A stretch of DNA of 64,000 bases, taken from positions 30,320,951 through 30,384,950 of the forward strand of contig OX388311.1 in the NCBI GenBank assembly GCA_947579605.1, read 5' to 3'. This stretch comes from Athripsodes cinereus (taxonomy: Eukaryota > Arthropoda > Insecta > Trichoptera > Leptoceridae). Positions 9,531 to 20,840 of the stretch are shown here, piece by piece. A program made the translations under genes and the position numbers. The notes under the pieces were generated by a model. The model was not told where the DNA came from. It searched no databases and saw nothing but the letters and a program-made list of their open reading frames with translations. Every line of letters starts with the position of its first letter. Within the stretch, counting starts at the first letter, position 1.

Positions 9531-11965
9531 TTGAACTTTTTTTGAACTGTATCGTTCACTTGAAAAAACCTTCCATCAAATTAAGTCGTAGCTTTTTGCG
9601 GAGGGGAGACCTCCAGTGATTTAAATGTTTATTTTGCTCAAAAAAAGTTATTTAATGTTTATCGTTCTATTTCGCATTTTCTATTGTTACCGCATTTTCC
9701 ACATTAAATACACAGTTGCAATAATTTGTTGTGATTATTATATCTAGGATTTAATAACTATAATATAAATTTTATGTACTTTCGTATTGCAGGCCATTGT
9801 TCTGGAGTATAAATAATAGCGATGTTATTATCCGTAATCGCCAGCTTTGTATTTATTTATTTTTTTGGGTCAGGGTAAATGCGCAGTAGTAAGTCTTGTC
9901 AGGTTATTGGATTACGGCTTAGCTAGTTGCGTCTTTAAGGAGTGATATTAACGAGGTGTATTTACTTAAGACGCTTAAGTCACTCCATATTCAATATGTG
10001 CGTTATGCTTCATCTATTGATTTTAGTCTCCTTGGTCATGTCACTATTCCTGAATGATAAAGGTTGTGATTTTCAGTTTCTTCGTAATGAATTTCATATT
10101 CCTAAATGTTTAAAGTTGTGTTCTTTAGTCTATTCACAGTCACATTCATATTCGTTGATGTTTAACAGGAAGACTAGGACTCAAATAAAATATCATGAAT
10201 AGGTAAAATGGCGTTTAAATACTCCACGGAATTTACCAATAGCTGACTGGCTGCGACGTTCGGTTTTTTCATTTCACATTATTAATGCCAAATGTTTCAG
10301 GTTGTAATTTTCAAATAGGGCGCTTCATCCATTTTCTGTATCGTTAAAACTCACGATATTTTAGGTTTATATTTCTTTATTTATTGCACAAACGTCAAAT
10401 AGTGTTAAAAAAAAGTATTACTTTTTAATAGAAGACGATAAAAGCCACTGAGAATGTTATAATTATAACAATTGAACGTCATAATACACGAATCAGTGTG
10501 ATTCACTCAGTATTGAGTGCTTTACCGCAAATAAAAGCAACTTATCGACTTAATTTTATTATTTGACTAATATAGGTACAATGTCAGTAGGTATGTTTTA
10601 TTACAAATTAATTTGTTCAGCTCGTTCATTGTAAATTAAATTGCATGTGATTGTCAGGGTTAAGAGAGCGAATTCTCATACACTTAGCTTTCATTAAGAT
10701 AGCTTAAAGTTTTTGGGATCACATTGGCCTTTAACTGTAATGATTTCAGCAAGAGTCCAATTATTGCATATCTATAGTTATAATAATATCTGAATAGTTT
10801 GACTCCAGTGGGAATTATTGACGCAACCAAAAGTGTCTAAGTAAAAATATCATTAATTCTGGTACTTATATGTTTATATTCTATTCTTCTCAAGGCTATC
10901 CACTCGTTTGCGAGTGATTTAGATATTATGTTTATAAACAGAAAGGACAGCTTATGTTTATGTTTATCGCTTGCAGCTCGTCTGCCCCACATTCGGGGTA
11001 TGTCCTGATGATATAGTATTATTTTTGTAAGAAGTCTGAGAGATAAAAAAGAATGTGAAATGAAATTTGGTGTAACAACGTTGTTACTAACGAACAAAGT
11101 GTATGAAAATACTGCACGGTGAGAGAGGCTAGATCCTTTAGGATGGAAACGTCCTGAATATATCGAATGGAGAAAATGGACGAGGATATGTATGAATGTT
11201 ATGAAAGCGGTAAGCGTGTCCTATGAATGATAGGAAAATGTGACGCTTGATCCCTTTAGTTTAATCACAGGGATAGTTTGTATGCAGTGGTTAACGTACG
11301 AATATTTGTATAAAAACGTTATAATATATCTACTCGTATCAAAAACCCTCTCTCATAGTTGAGGATCATGATCTCCTCAGCTTCTATCTTCCACACTGTT
11401 ATGCTCTGCAGACGTAGGAAGTAACGAATCTCGTGACCAATATATCGCCTTCTATTCTCTACATCATGTATTGTTCTGTAGGTGAAGAGGGTATCAAAAA
11501 ATTGACGGAAATTATGCGATGCAAAGTTACCTTTGTGCCTTGAATAGTCTCATGTTGTAAATTGAATAATGAGACATTTTATAGACTTTACATCTTACCT
11601 AAAGAAATGTTTGTGATAATTGTTTTTGTGAATATTGTACCCGCGTAATGTATGTTTATTTTATGGCCGGTGGGTTTTTACGTTGCAACCATTTGTTCCA
11701 ATTTATTTGCTTTTTATGACGCGGATGATCAACTATGTACTGTGTTGTATGAATTGATGATCTCGGGTAAAGCCAAATAGCCATCTTCCGTCATTATTCA
11801 TGCATATTTTCATACGTGTCATGTATTTTGGTGTTGCTCGTTTGTCATTTTCTCTAGGTGGTATTTATCTGCTTTTTGAATGCATAATTATGTCACGTTA
11901 TAGAACGTCTAACCCTCCTAATATACAAAAACGTAATTAAAAAATTCTTACAATGAATTCAACTT
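9531..11965. other. AT-rich stretch with two low-copy repeat pieces
   Basis: The complement of 10690-10790 resembles the complement of 59828-59915 at the protein level (W...EIIT.KG..QCDP...K), so both derive from one unidentified element. The segment 10860-10925 shares the GCAAACGAGTGGATAGCCTT motif with 3405 and 35265. Otherwise no gene is recognised. Confidence 0.4.
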
Positions 11966-12080
11966 ATTAATTGTGTCTGTGTACACGTAAATAGAGATCG
12001 ATAATGATCTGATAAGTCGAAATACGTCTCTCTCGCGATCAATAATTGATAGTAGAAAGAAACACTTGTTTCAATTAACC
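11966..12080. repeat. Fragment of the GTTTCAAT-ended repeat
   Basis: It shares the block around GAGATCGATAATGATCTGAT, AAGTCGAAATACGTCTCTC and the end AACACTTGTTTCAATTAAC with the 18057-18202 element and with 14430-14530 inside the hAT element. Confidence 0.5.
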
Positions 12081-12916
12081 AAATTGAATTTAACATTCCG
12101 ATGGCATAGTCCACAGATGTGGTATGTGCCGCAGAATTGATTTTTCAGAGGTGCATTTGGAAAGTTTAACTTTCGCTTTGTTTATGAATTTGAAGACTTA
12201 ATTAATACATTAGCATAATTACTGATTTATTATTTACAACTTATCATATTCGTGCACAATAATCTTTGAAAAATTATTTAAAAAATGTGTACTTACCTTC
12301 CTACCTCGATTTGACCAAATATTATAGTTAACACATCTGTGCACTATGCTATCAATTACTTGTCTTGTGTATGTTTGGTAAATAGTAGGTATATCATTTA
12401 CGTTATAATCTCAAAATCAACACTCCAATATTAAAGCTCTTAGGTATAGACATTTCCGGGGACTCCACGGAACTATAATATCTCTGAATAATTTTCTCTG
12501 TGTACTTACTTATCCATAGTAATAATAATAATAACAGCATGTCGTGATCGCACACCCAAACCTGCGGCGTCGGCACAGCTTCCAAACCTCTCTCAAGGTC
12601 GATTTCTCTTTCTGTTGTCCATCCGCACAGAATGTTATCTTGTGTAACACGTGTCCAGTACATAAATCTACAATACATATTATAACTTTTATTACTATAC
12701 ACAGCTTGGTGTACAGTGTACCCATAGTAACTAGTATGTGTACATGTGAATCTACCAGTGGCTTTACAACTTGTCACCAACGCTGATGATGGTAGGTCGC
12801 GACATTGCTGAGAAAACTTTTTAGTAAATCGCAAGTAATAACATATTGTAGCTCATTCTTGTCTTATAGGTATGTAAATAAAAAATTCGATAAGTTGTTA
12901 TGTGTTGTCTCAAGTG
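12081..12916. other. Unassigned stretch, possible old element
   Basis: The part 12540-12780 is richer in GC than its surroundings and has a 143-codon frame on the complement (12403-12834) ending next to a TTA microsatellite (12520-12537). That arrangement resembles a LINE 3' end. The protein matches no family I recognise, so no function is given. Confidence 0.3.
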
Positions 12917-12927
12917 TTAAGCATTTT
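12917..12927. repeat. Target-site duplication of the RTE-b insertion, left
   Basis: TTAAGCATTTT occurs here and again at 13474-13484, flanking the RTE-b insertion exactly. Confidence 0.85.
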
Positions 12928-13473
12928 CTTCTTCTTCTTCTCGTGCCGTATCAGGTCCCCCCGACGTTGGCAATCACTCTGGCGAAGGCTTCTCTATCTT
13001 GCGCGACCCGGAACAGCTCCCCCTCATGTCTCATCCCGGTCCAGTCTCTTATGTTGCGCAGCCAAGACGTTTGACTTCTACCAGGACCACGCTGCCCCTC
13101 AATCTTCCCCATCAGTATCAGCTGGAGCAAACTATACTTATCGCCCCGCAGAACGTGACCCAGATATGAAATCTTACGGACCTTAACGTCCTTCAGCAGC
13201 TGTCTACTGCAATTGGCTCTTCTCAAAACCTCCGAGTTGCTGACCAAATCCGTCCATGGTATGCGAAGCATTCTCCTGTGCAACCACATCTCGAATGCCT
13301 CCAACCGGTTCATAGTGTGCACATTCAGGGTCCAAGTTTCCGAGCCATACAGCAGCACAGACCATACATAGCACTTCAACATTCTCTGCCTGAGATTCAA
13401 ATTTATATTGTCATTGCAGAATATTGATCTCATTTTGTTGAATGAACTACGGGCTGCTTCAATCCTGCACTTC
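12928..13473 (-). mobile_element. RTE-b LINE, 5'-truncated insertion (546 bp)
   Basis: This insertion on the minus strand lies between two exact 11-bp copies of TTAAGCATTTT. Its 3' tail is a short GAA/AAG repeat (GGCACGAGAAGAAGAAGAAG on the complement). It contains the C-terminal part of an RTE-type protein in an open frame and a very short 3' UTR. Further pieces of the same lineage lie at 23905, 31393, 37840, 38325 and 55858. The clean duplication and open frame suggest recent insertion. Confidence 0.85.
12951..13473 (-). pseudogene. RTE-b protein, C-terminal region after the RT
   Basis: About 174 residues are within the element. The order is VWSVLLYGSETWTLN, then MNRLEAFEMWLHRRMLRIPW, then a KISYLGHVLRGDKY block, GQRGPGRSQTSWLRNI and AQDREAFARVIANV at the end. 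This is the hallmark tail of RTE-clade LINE proteins (ETWT, then LEAFE.W..RRMLRI.W, then GH.LR, then GRP..SW). The RT palm and endonuclease are missing. The frame continues by chance across the duplication to 13496. Confidence 0.85.
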
Positions 13474-13654
13474 TTAAGCATTTTAGTGCGTAGCAATACG
13501 TAACTGTAAGAACATAGTTTGTAAATATTGTAGTAGTGAGTAGTGCCTTGCAGTGAGTATCTCCTCCAAGGGACATTAAGGGTTGTAATTTAGGGGAGGA
13601 TTTTGCGAATGGCATCGATGAGGCTTGCCCACTCATCATGCCACGTCAAAGCGG

Positions 13655-13915
13655 AGGATGGGCACAAAGAGGAGGCTGAAATGTCGGTTGATGCGTGTAA
13701 ATAACTTGCTCGAAGGAAAGATGATAAAGGATGACGAAGAATGTATATTTATTTGGAAGAACGATTTTTTTGAAAGATTGTAAGTCCGAGAACTACATGA
13801 CTTTACCATGTGCATCAAAGTACGGCCACGTGTTGAGTAAGAGAAATCGGTGTGCATGTATGAGAAATTGCACGAATGCAGAGTAGTAGTGAAGTGGAGT
13901 ATAGATAGGAAATAT
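13655..13915 (+). mobile_element. RTE-a LINE fragment, decayed
   Basis: The plus strand retains TGATGCGTGTAAATAA (matching NRMRVNKLR), then a region matching the TKRVYLSER codons, then CGTGTTGAGTAAGAGAAATC and GTGCATGTATGAGAAATTG (matching LSKRNR.CMRN). Stops and indels break it. Confidence 0.65.
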
Positions 13916-14308
13916 GTAGGTAGGTACATGTGACTTTAAAAAATTCAACATGAACTTCCACCAATTACTTTTGGTCAACAGTATTAAATAATACAATCAA
14001 AAGGGTGAATTTAGTGCTTAAAAACTATAGCTTAACCGTTTCAGTCACTATTAAACAAAATTCTATAACCAAGTCCACATTCCGTCATTCTTTCTATAAT
14101 TTCAGCCCGCGTGGTATTAGTTTATTTCATCTGATATGTGAAACTTGTCTGCAAATTTGATAGCTAAGTGTAATAAGAAATAACCAAACTCACTTACAAT
14201 GTTTGTATTTAGTTGTATAAAATTCATATTAGGTACCTGTATATAATATACTAACACATTTCCATATTTAGTCAATAAACTAAACACACACGGGTGAATC
14301 GTATAGAG

Positions 14309-15176
14309 CAGGGGTCCCTAAACTACGGCCCGCGGGTCAAATCCAGCCCGCAGTGTCATCGATTCGACCCGCGACACCTAATGACCAGTGTCACCAATCC
14401 GGCCGTCGACAGCTAATGACTTATTAATTGTGTCGGTGCACACATATTAAAATTCCATAATAAGCTAAAATAAATCGTGAGAGAGACGTTTTTCGACTTA
14501 TCAGGTCATTATCAACCTAATGGCTTATTGATCTTATTGTTGCTGTAATAAATTGGATGAATAATCAAAATAAGCATTATAACTAACGAGTATTGAATTG
14601 AATTCCACTAACATTATAAACTAATAAACATCCCGCGATTTCATCCTCGGTAGTTTTCCTCCAGATGTAGTCAGTCGACTTAGTCAAGTGTCATGGTCCT
14701 AGCAATACACAATAGTTATAATTGAACCAGCGAGTTTAGCAAGTGTACATAATATGCTCGCTCAGGGTACATTTTCGGCGACTGGTCTAGAAATCATCGA
14801 TTTGGAACTTACTGGAGTAATCAGTATGTTTTTTTTTATGACACAATTGGGTTCCTGAGACTGGATTAACTTACTAAAAAGTGTAGATGTTAATCATATT
14901 TGGATTTTAAAGCACTCTGGATGAATCATTCCAATAAATTCAACTATACATCTTTCATATATGTATATCATGTACAAGATACGTACCTAGATAATACCTA
15001 TTCAAATAGGTTTACCAGCAGTATACATACACAATAAGGGTCGTGGGTTCGATTCTCGGAGATAACAGAATGTTTACTCTCGTTTCCGGAGTCGAATGGG
15101 TTTGAATGATTCGTCTAGAGTGATTTAAAATCCAAGTAAGATTCGGCCCTATGGCTGGAAAGTTTTGAGATCTCTG
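14309..15176. mobile_element. Non-autonomous hAT element, 868 bp
   Basis: The left end starts CAGGGGTCCCTAAACTACGG. The right end, complemented, starts CAGAGATCTCAAAACTTTCC. The flanks are 8-bp near-duplicates, GTATAGAG (14301-14308) and GTCTAGAG (15177-15184). CAG-start ends plus 8-bp duplications are typical of hAT. The interior is non-coding. It contains a repeat segment shared with 11966 and 18057 (about 14430-14530) and a B-box-like GGTTCGATTCT at 15046-15056, so it may hold a nested SINE. Confidence 0.85.
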
Positions 15177-15361
15177 GTCTAGAGTGCCTATCTACGTAAG
15201 AAATTATCACTATTCATTGATGGAAAAAGGTTTACTCGTGATCTGCGTATATTTTTGGATAATAATCAATAATTTCATTCATTCGGTGTATTCATATAGA
15301 ATTTTGGTATCTCTATTTACCAGTATTCTTTAAATGTCATGAATGAGACATTTAAAATATT

Positions 15362-15550
15362 TTATTCAATTCAGCGATGAGGTATGCCACCCACCCTAAA
15401 TGTCTTAATTTATTGCCTCAGAAAGGTTGACTTGCTTGTTTTTTTTTTAATGGGGTAGATCTATCGAAGGTAATATCTGCCTTTCACAGGAGACCCAAAA
15501 ACTTGTATATTAATAGAAAAGAGTGGGAGATCGATTTTTCACTGGAAACT
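15362..15550. repeat. F1 repeat pieces in opposite orientations
   Basis: 15362-15440 is F1 in plus orientation (TTCAGCGATGAGGTATGCCA, CCACCCTAAATGTCTTAATT). 15475-15550 is F1 in minus orientation (CTGCCTTTCACAGGAGAC, AAAAGAGTGGGAGATCG). The two pieces face each other, as in the inverted pair at 37120. Confidence 0.65.
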
Positions 15551-16564
15551 CGATGGATCATCTATCGGTGCGATCAGATGACCGAATACCAAACATTTTA
15601 ACAACAATAATAACGAACCTTTTGCATTTTTATAGTTCAACTATGGCTTAATTATTTTTCTATCCAACCTGGTCCATTTAAATTTAGATGTTAATTTCAT
15701 TCGTTTATCATACCTATGTAGTAGTGTAGTGAGCGGTCAAACTTCATGTAATACACATGCAAGTCATCCTCCGTGATACTAATAGTTAAGACGTTCAAGT
15801 TGTTTTAAAATAAAATGTTTTAACTTTTTTGTACGCCGATAATACCCATAAATAATTATGGGTTTGGTTTGTCTATAAAAATAATTTATATTTATGACTT
15901 TGATTGGGCCGAGATAGAGATACTGCCATCATTATTAAGTAGGTAAACTGTTTTCACTTTTCTTTTAAAATCTCAACATCTAGCAATACGATGATCTTGA
16001 AATGTATTAATAATAAATTGACTCCATCGAAACGAAATAGAAATTTGTCGGTATATTAGAATGATGGGTGACGTAGTAAGGTTGTAAATAGATGCGGATG
16101 CACAAACTAAAGTATTTTTTTGAGGATACGGATTTGAAGGTCAATATATTCAATCTTCAAGATAAATATTGAGACTTTTTAGATATAAAACCAAAAATTT
16201 CACATTTATCGGTTGAAATGGTTCGTTCTCGTTCATTCAAACCACCACGACATCTTACACAAGTGGGTAAACAAAGAAACATATCTACAATTAGTACATA
16301 TCTCTTAATTTTATTTATTTACATTTTTATACGGCACATGTTAAATAAAAATAAAAACAACAATAACAAATTGACAGACGATGACAAAAGTACAGCTTGT
16401 AGCAGCATGCACATGAATTGATATAAATATTCCTGAATAAAACTTAATTTCTAAGTACAATAAAATAATTGAAATTGAAATGATAGTCCAATTTTGATGG
16501 ATTCCTTGTTTCGATCATTTTTATTTATTAACTCATTCTCAAATGTACATTGATTACAAACAAT
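15551..16564. other. AT-rich stretch, nothing recognised
   Basis: No gene is recognised. The text at 16545-16565 resembles the 3' part of the L2-like LINE tail on the complement (compare 19487-19520). Confidence 0.4.
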
Positions 16565-16574
16565 TCCACAGAAT

Positions 16575-16850
16575 AATTTATTTATTAATAAAACAAGATA
16601 TATACCTAGTTATTCTTCTGTTAACTTTATTAATTTTGCGAGCCAGCTTAAAGTAACTTTACTTGTGCCTGACGATGAGAGCGGAAGCTCTTGAAATAAC
16701 TTTATTTCTCGGATATAAACTCTTGAAAGCCGGCTCGCAGAATTAATAAAGTCAACAGGGGAATAACTATAGGTATATCTTGTTTTATTCCTAAATTATT
16801 TATATGAACTTCCGCCAAGAATCGTCGGACGATAAATAAAACTTTATCAA
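16575..16850. mobile_element. Foldback element, 276 bp, with 10-bp duplication
   Basis: It is flanked by exact copies of TCCACAGAAT (16565-16574 and 16851-16860). Inside are long inverted arms, 16587-16652 and 16714-16789: AATAAAACAAGATATA, then GTTATTC, CTGTTAACTTTATTAATTTT and GCGAGCCAGCTT, mirrored on the right with a few changes. The loop contains GAGAGCGGAAGCTC, and the right end reads GAACTTCCGCCAAG...CGATAAATAAAACTTTATC. A relative with only one arm lies at 50279-50565, and arm pieces lie at 24601 and 57985. There is no coding. Element class is uncertain; both a retroposed unit and a DNA foldback element are possible. Confidence 0.8.
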
Positions 16851-17230
16851 TCCACAGAATGTATAGATTGAAATGAAATACAATCAGTGTACAGAGAGTT
16901 TAGTAATTACATAGTCATCAATACAAATTTAACATTGTTAAAATGATAAATATAATATGCATGCACATGATAATATGTATGTTTATAATAATAGACGCTC
17001 TAGTTAAACTAATCTGGATAGCTGGTGAAAGAGGACTTCAGTTGGTTATATTGGTACAATTTTGTTATCTAGAACAATGACTTATTGTTTTTTCTGAAAT
17101 GAAATTGTTATAAATGACTTGGTCGTTCTGCGTCATGCTCCTTTTTTGGCAATTGTTCTTGGAAACTACATATAAAAAAAATCTATAGATAGATATAGAA
17201 TAGGTACCCTACGCAATATTCTTAATACGA

Positions 17231-17456
17231 GGGCTTAACATGCAAAGACACATCGATCTATTTTTCAGAAATTTTCGAATTTTCTCTGGCTACATTGTAG
17301 TTTAATCAATACAATGAAAATCCACCTCCATTCTCGTGTAAATTAATTGAAAAAAGAACTTGATTTAGTATCAAAAACACCTTAAGTAGAAATATAAATG
17401 TGCTGTCGTCTCAGTTTCAATGTACTAAGATCGATGTGTCTTTGCATGTGAACCCC
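17231..17456. mobile_element. TIR element (MITE), about 226 bp
   Basis: A perfect 22-bp inverted repeat occupies 17238-17259 and 17428-17449 (ACATGCAAAGACACATCGAT core). It extends outward imperfectly to GGGCTTA on the left and GGGGTTC on the complemented right. The interior is AT-rich and non-coding. No clear target duplication is visible. Confidence 0.75.
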
Positions 17457-17479
17457 ACAATTAATCTATCAACACCTTT

Positions 17480-17540
17480 GATTCGGCAGTGATGAGGTGG
17501 GCCATCCATCCCTAATGTCTTATTTTTTATTAGCACTTCC
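17480..17540 (+). repeat. F1 repeat, short middle piece
   Basis: CAGTGATGAGGTGGGCCATC followed by CATCCCTAATGTCTTATTTT matches the F1 core. Confidence 0.55.
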
Positions 17541-17828
17541 CCTTCTATGCCTCCCTTCCATACCCCCATTTATTATTACTCTTTCCAGGTTCTCAGGATT
17601 CCTTCTCGCAATGTTTCCGAAATATTGCAAGACGCGCTGTCTGCATATATGTAGTTGAGAGTTGAGTGGAAATGTTTAGCTCCCTGAGGATGGACTCATA
17701 GGTTTGATGTTCAGTCCAATACAAATAAATTATTTGAATGTTTAATAAACTTGTTTCATTATTTATAGTATTGGTACACAAGTAGTAGAATTCCATAATT
17801 GGATTAGTTCAAGTAAATGTGAAATGAG

Positions 17829-18047
17829 CCGTGGATCACCCATCAAAGAATTAGTCTCCCACGTTTTTCGATAAGTTTTCGAGTGTTAGAAAAAAATAAA
17901 GACTAACATCTTAATTTCAGTGACGAGGTTTGTTGCCACCCATCTTAAGTGTATTAATTTTTTGTTGGCATAGCTTGATCTGATGGCTCTGATGGCACAG
18001 CTTGATCTGATGGCTACCCTACGTGTAGGATATGCTGTAATGGTAGA
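17829..18047 (+). repeat. F1 repeat, full-length copy
   Basis: It starts CCGTGGATCACCCATCAAAG, runs through TTAGTCTCCCACGTTTTTCG and TTTTCGAGTGTTAG, and ends CTACCCTACGTGTAGGATAT then GCTGTAATGGTAGAG. A 28-bp internal duplication (the segment CTTGATCTGATGGCT...) occurs near the 3' part. It shows both F1 ends. Confidence 0.75.
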
Positions 18048-18056
18048 GATTGATTG

Positions 18057-18202
18057 ATTGAAACTAGCATTTCGTTTTACTATAGATTAAACAACCCGAG
18101 AGGAACATCTTTCGACTTCTTAGGTCATAATCAATTTTTGATCTGATACGTCATCTCTCTCATGTTGTTTAATCTGTTGTAGAACGAAACGCTTGTTTCA
18201 AT
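18057..18202. mobile_element. TIR element (MITE), 146 bp
   Basis: The ends are inverted: the left reads ATTGAAACTAGCATTTCGTT, and the complemented right reads ATTGAAACAAGCGTTTCGTT. Both continue into AGATTAAACAAC and GAGAG. It lies directly beside the F1 copy. Relatives lie at 11966-12080 and inside the hAT at 14430. Confidence 0.75.
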
Positions 18203-18707
18203 AATTTATCCAATTATTTCATTATGTGTTCTGCGTATTGTTGATATTGTGGTAGATAATAATATATTATATATGTAGTATTATCATTTATGTATTATTA
18301 ACATATGAACGTTAATTTTTTACACAAGATAACTTTTATACAAGGCCTTTTTTCTGTTGTGATTTTTTGACGTACGTAACCCAAATACCTCAATTGATTT
18401 GATCGTAGACACACATATGTATGTATAAACAGTAATATTGTATACATATTATTATTATTATTATGCTTGTAGTGAATTTTATTAATGATATTTTGTTATG
18501 CCAGTTTTTGCAACATGTGATTATTTTCTATGTACCTATATAATAATATACCCTTTCTCAAATAGTTTCACCAATAAATCATTTATGAAATTATTTGTGA
18601 ATTATGCTAATTGTAATTATATTTAATTACGTTGTGAAAATCGCTGCGCTGCGCTGCTGCATTAGTGAAATAAAATTAATTTATTAGGTATATGAATTAT
18701 TTATTAT
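18203..18707. other. AT-rich stretch with an ATT microsatellite
   Basis: Nothing coding is seen. (ATT)n lies at 18452-18466. Confidence 0.5.
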
Positions 18708-18905
18708 CCGTGGAGGCCCCGGTAAAGAATACATAATTATCTCTCTTTTTCTGTAGGTTTTCGAGTGTCCTTTAAAAAGCAGATGTTCATAAAACCTCAC
18801 GTTCAGGATTATGAACATCCTCAATTCAGCCATGAGGCGTGTCATCTATTCTGAATGTCTTATATTTTATTGGCACGAAGAAGCCAATCTGCATAATTAT
18901 CATCG
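18708..18905 (+). repeat. F1 repeat, 3' end missing
   Basis: It starts CCGTGGAGGCCCCGGTAAAG. It retains TTTTCGAGTGTCCTTTAAAA, CAATTCAGCCATGAGGCGTG and GAATGTCTTATATTTTATTG. It lacks the CTACCCC...GTGATGGTATAG tail. Confidence 0.7.
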
Positions 18906-19112
18906 ACCTGCCAGTTTCCACTTTGATTTAGCAATGCGATTTAATTGATTCGAACATAATTATGTTTTCCTTAATTTTATAATTGTTTCGAAATTATTTG
19001 TTTACTTAAAGATAATTTTTCGTGATGCAAAATATAAATTACGTTTACGATTTTTTTTATATACTAAATAAGTACAAAACAAAGTAAAACTGTAAGTTTA
19101 AATATAATTGTG

Positions 19113-19860
19113 TAGGGTTGCCATATCTAGCTGGGACCTCATCGGGACGCTCTGAAATGGGGGTCTAGAAATGAAGTAATAGAATAATTTAATATAATTA
19201 CTTTTTATTTAGAAAACAATTAAGTAGGTATATGAAACTTGTTGCGGCAGAAGTAGTTGGCCCAATATATTTTTCGGACAATTTCACCTTTTTTCAGCAA
19301 ATTGTTATCCCTTATACGTTACGTAGTTAAAGTGGCACTGTAAGATTGATTCCACAATCCCTGGCAGCAGTCAATTTCTTTCGTCAGTCAAGCTTTCAGA
19401 CATCTGCGAAAATAAGCTTTCCACGGTGGCGCTATATGCGGGGACATATAAAATAAACACTCAAATAACTATTTTTTTTGCTGTACATTGATTACAAGCA
19501 ATTTTACACAAAAATACGTTTAAATTTAATTCAATCATACAATCAATATACAGAGGGCAAGTTTATTGTGCAGACACGATTTTTTCAAACTAACCAAATT
19601 TCATGAAACTTTTTCAAAAAAAAACCTTAAGAAAAAAAGAGGAGTTACAAGGGGCAAAAATATGTAAAAAATCAGACTAGGAAACAGACTGGTGCCTGAC
19701 CGCTCGCTTGAAAGTTTATTTTTAGCAGTGGAAATTGATTATCTCTGTTCAAGTTTTTTAAGAGTATAAATCGAAACAAAATTTAATATTGTCGAAATTT
19801 CGGGGCAAGAAGGATCACAACGGTGACAGTCCCAATCAATCGGAACGGATGGCAACCCTA
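19113..19860. mobile_element. DNA transposon remnant with GGGTTGCCAT ends, 748 bp
   Basis: The outer 12 bp are perfectly inverted: TAGGGTTGCCAT at 19113 and ATGGCAACCCTA ending at 19860. If TA is the target duplication, the element starts GGGTTGCCAT, consistent with a Tc1/mariner-like insertion, but that assignment is tentative. An L2-like LINE tail on the minus strand (19487-19600) sits inside, so the structure is nested. No transposase frame is seen. Confidence 0.6.
19487..19600 (-). mobile_element. L2-like LINE 3' tail, nested
   Basis: On the complement: GGTTAGTTTGAAAAAATCGT, GTCTG, CACAATAAACTTGCCC. The hairpin here is ATTGTG/CACGAT on the plus strand (one G-U pair), at the place where other copies have TATCGC/GCGATA. 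Confidence 0.65.
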
Positions 19861-20840
19861 TAATATTAGGTATATGGCAACTATGTAATATTATACAACT
19901 AGTAACTAGATTTTGTTGGCTAATTAATACAAAGGTTATGTTTTATGAGATTATTTATTAAACTATCGATTATTGCAATAAAATTTAATTATTTCGACTA
20001 CTTATTGTCTCTGATATACATTGAAGTGTTTTAATTATTTGATTTTTTAGTTATGCAATCAGAAATGTAATATTGTTATTTTGAATAAGTAGTTTTATTA
20101 TTTTGCGATATTAATTTTGTTACTTACTTATTGTGTGAATAATAATTGATATTAACATTTTATTATATGTATATTATAAAAACATTAAAGTAATTTGTAA
20201 ATAATGTTATGATTTTGCAATACACCACAATAATAGTTTATAAATTTTATTTTTTATTTTAAACTTTATTTTCCTCCCATGTATGCGAAGATATGTAAGT
20301 GAATCATTCATATACTTTCATACAGCATTTCCCTTCAGTGAGATAACCAGTGAACGAACAAACTGCATATAATAAACATGCAGATTGTTCTCTCAGGATT
20401 TGATTTTTTTTTGTAAATTACTCCCGAGTCTACCAAGATGAGTATCTGTTTATATATCGAATGGGATATTTTCATCTGAGTACCTACTTTTGATTTTACC
20501 ATTTCTACAAAGTGGATGCTGTCGAAATTATTATAGGTTCATTCGGTCCGAATACTCTGATAGTGAACTATAATAAGGTATTCCTATAATATTACTCAGA
20601 ATAAATACAAAGGTTATTTGATGACGGAAACCCTGCAAAAAACACAAACACAGTGAAATAAAATATTATCGTTGGACATCTATGAGTAACAGATCGAAGT
20701 AGGTCTCTTTTTATACCTGTTTATGCAAATGGTAATAAAGATATTAGATGTTTTTTCCTTGGCGTCGTATAGAGTTCATTCTGTCTCGGCGCAAAGGGCG
20801 CTGGTTATAAGGGCGGATTTCATCTTCCGAAACTATAGTT
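19861..20840. other. AT-rich stretch, nothing certain
   Basis: The text at 20815-20860 (GAAACTATAGTTGTGTTTTT) resembles 54665-54700, an unidentified repeat pair. No gene is recognised. Confidence 0.4.

Noticed and set aside
12403..12834. 143-codon frame on the complement
   Set aside because: The Leu run comes from a TTA/CAT microsatellite and no domain is seen.
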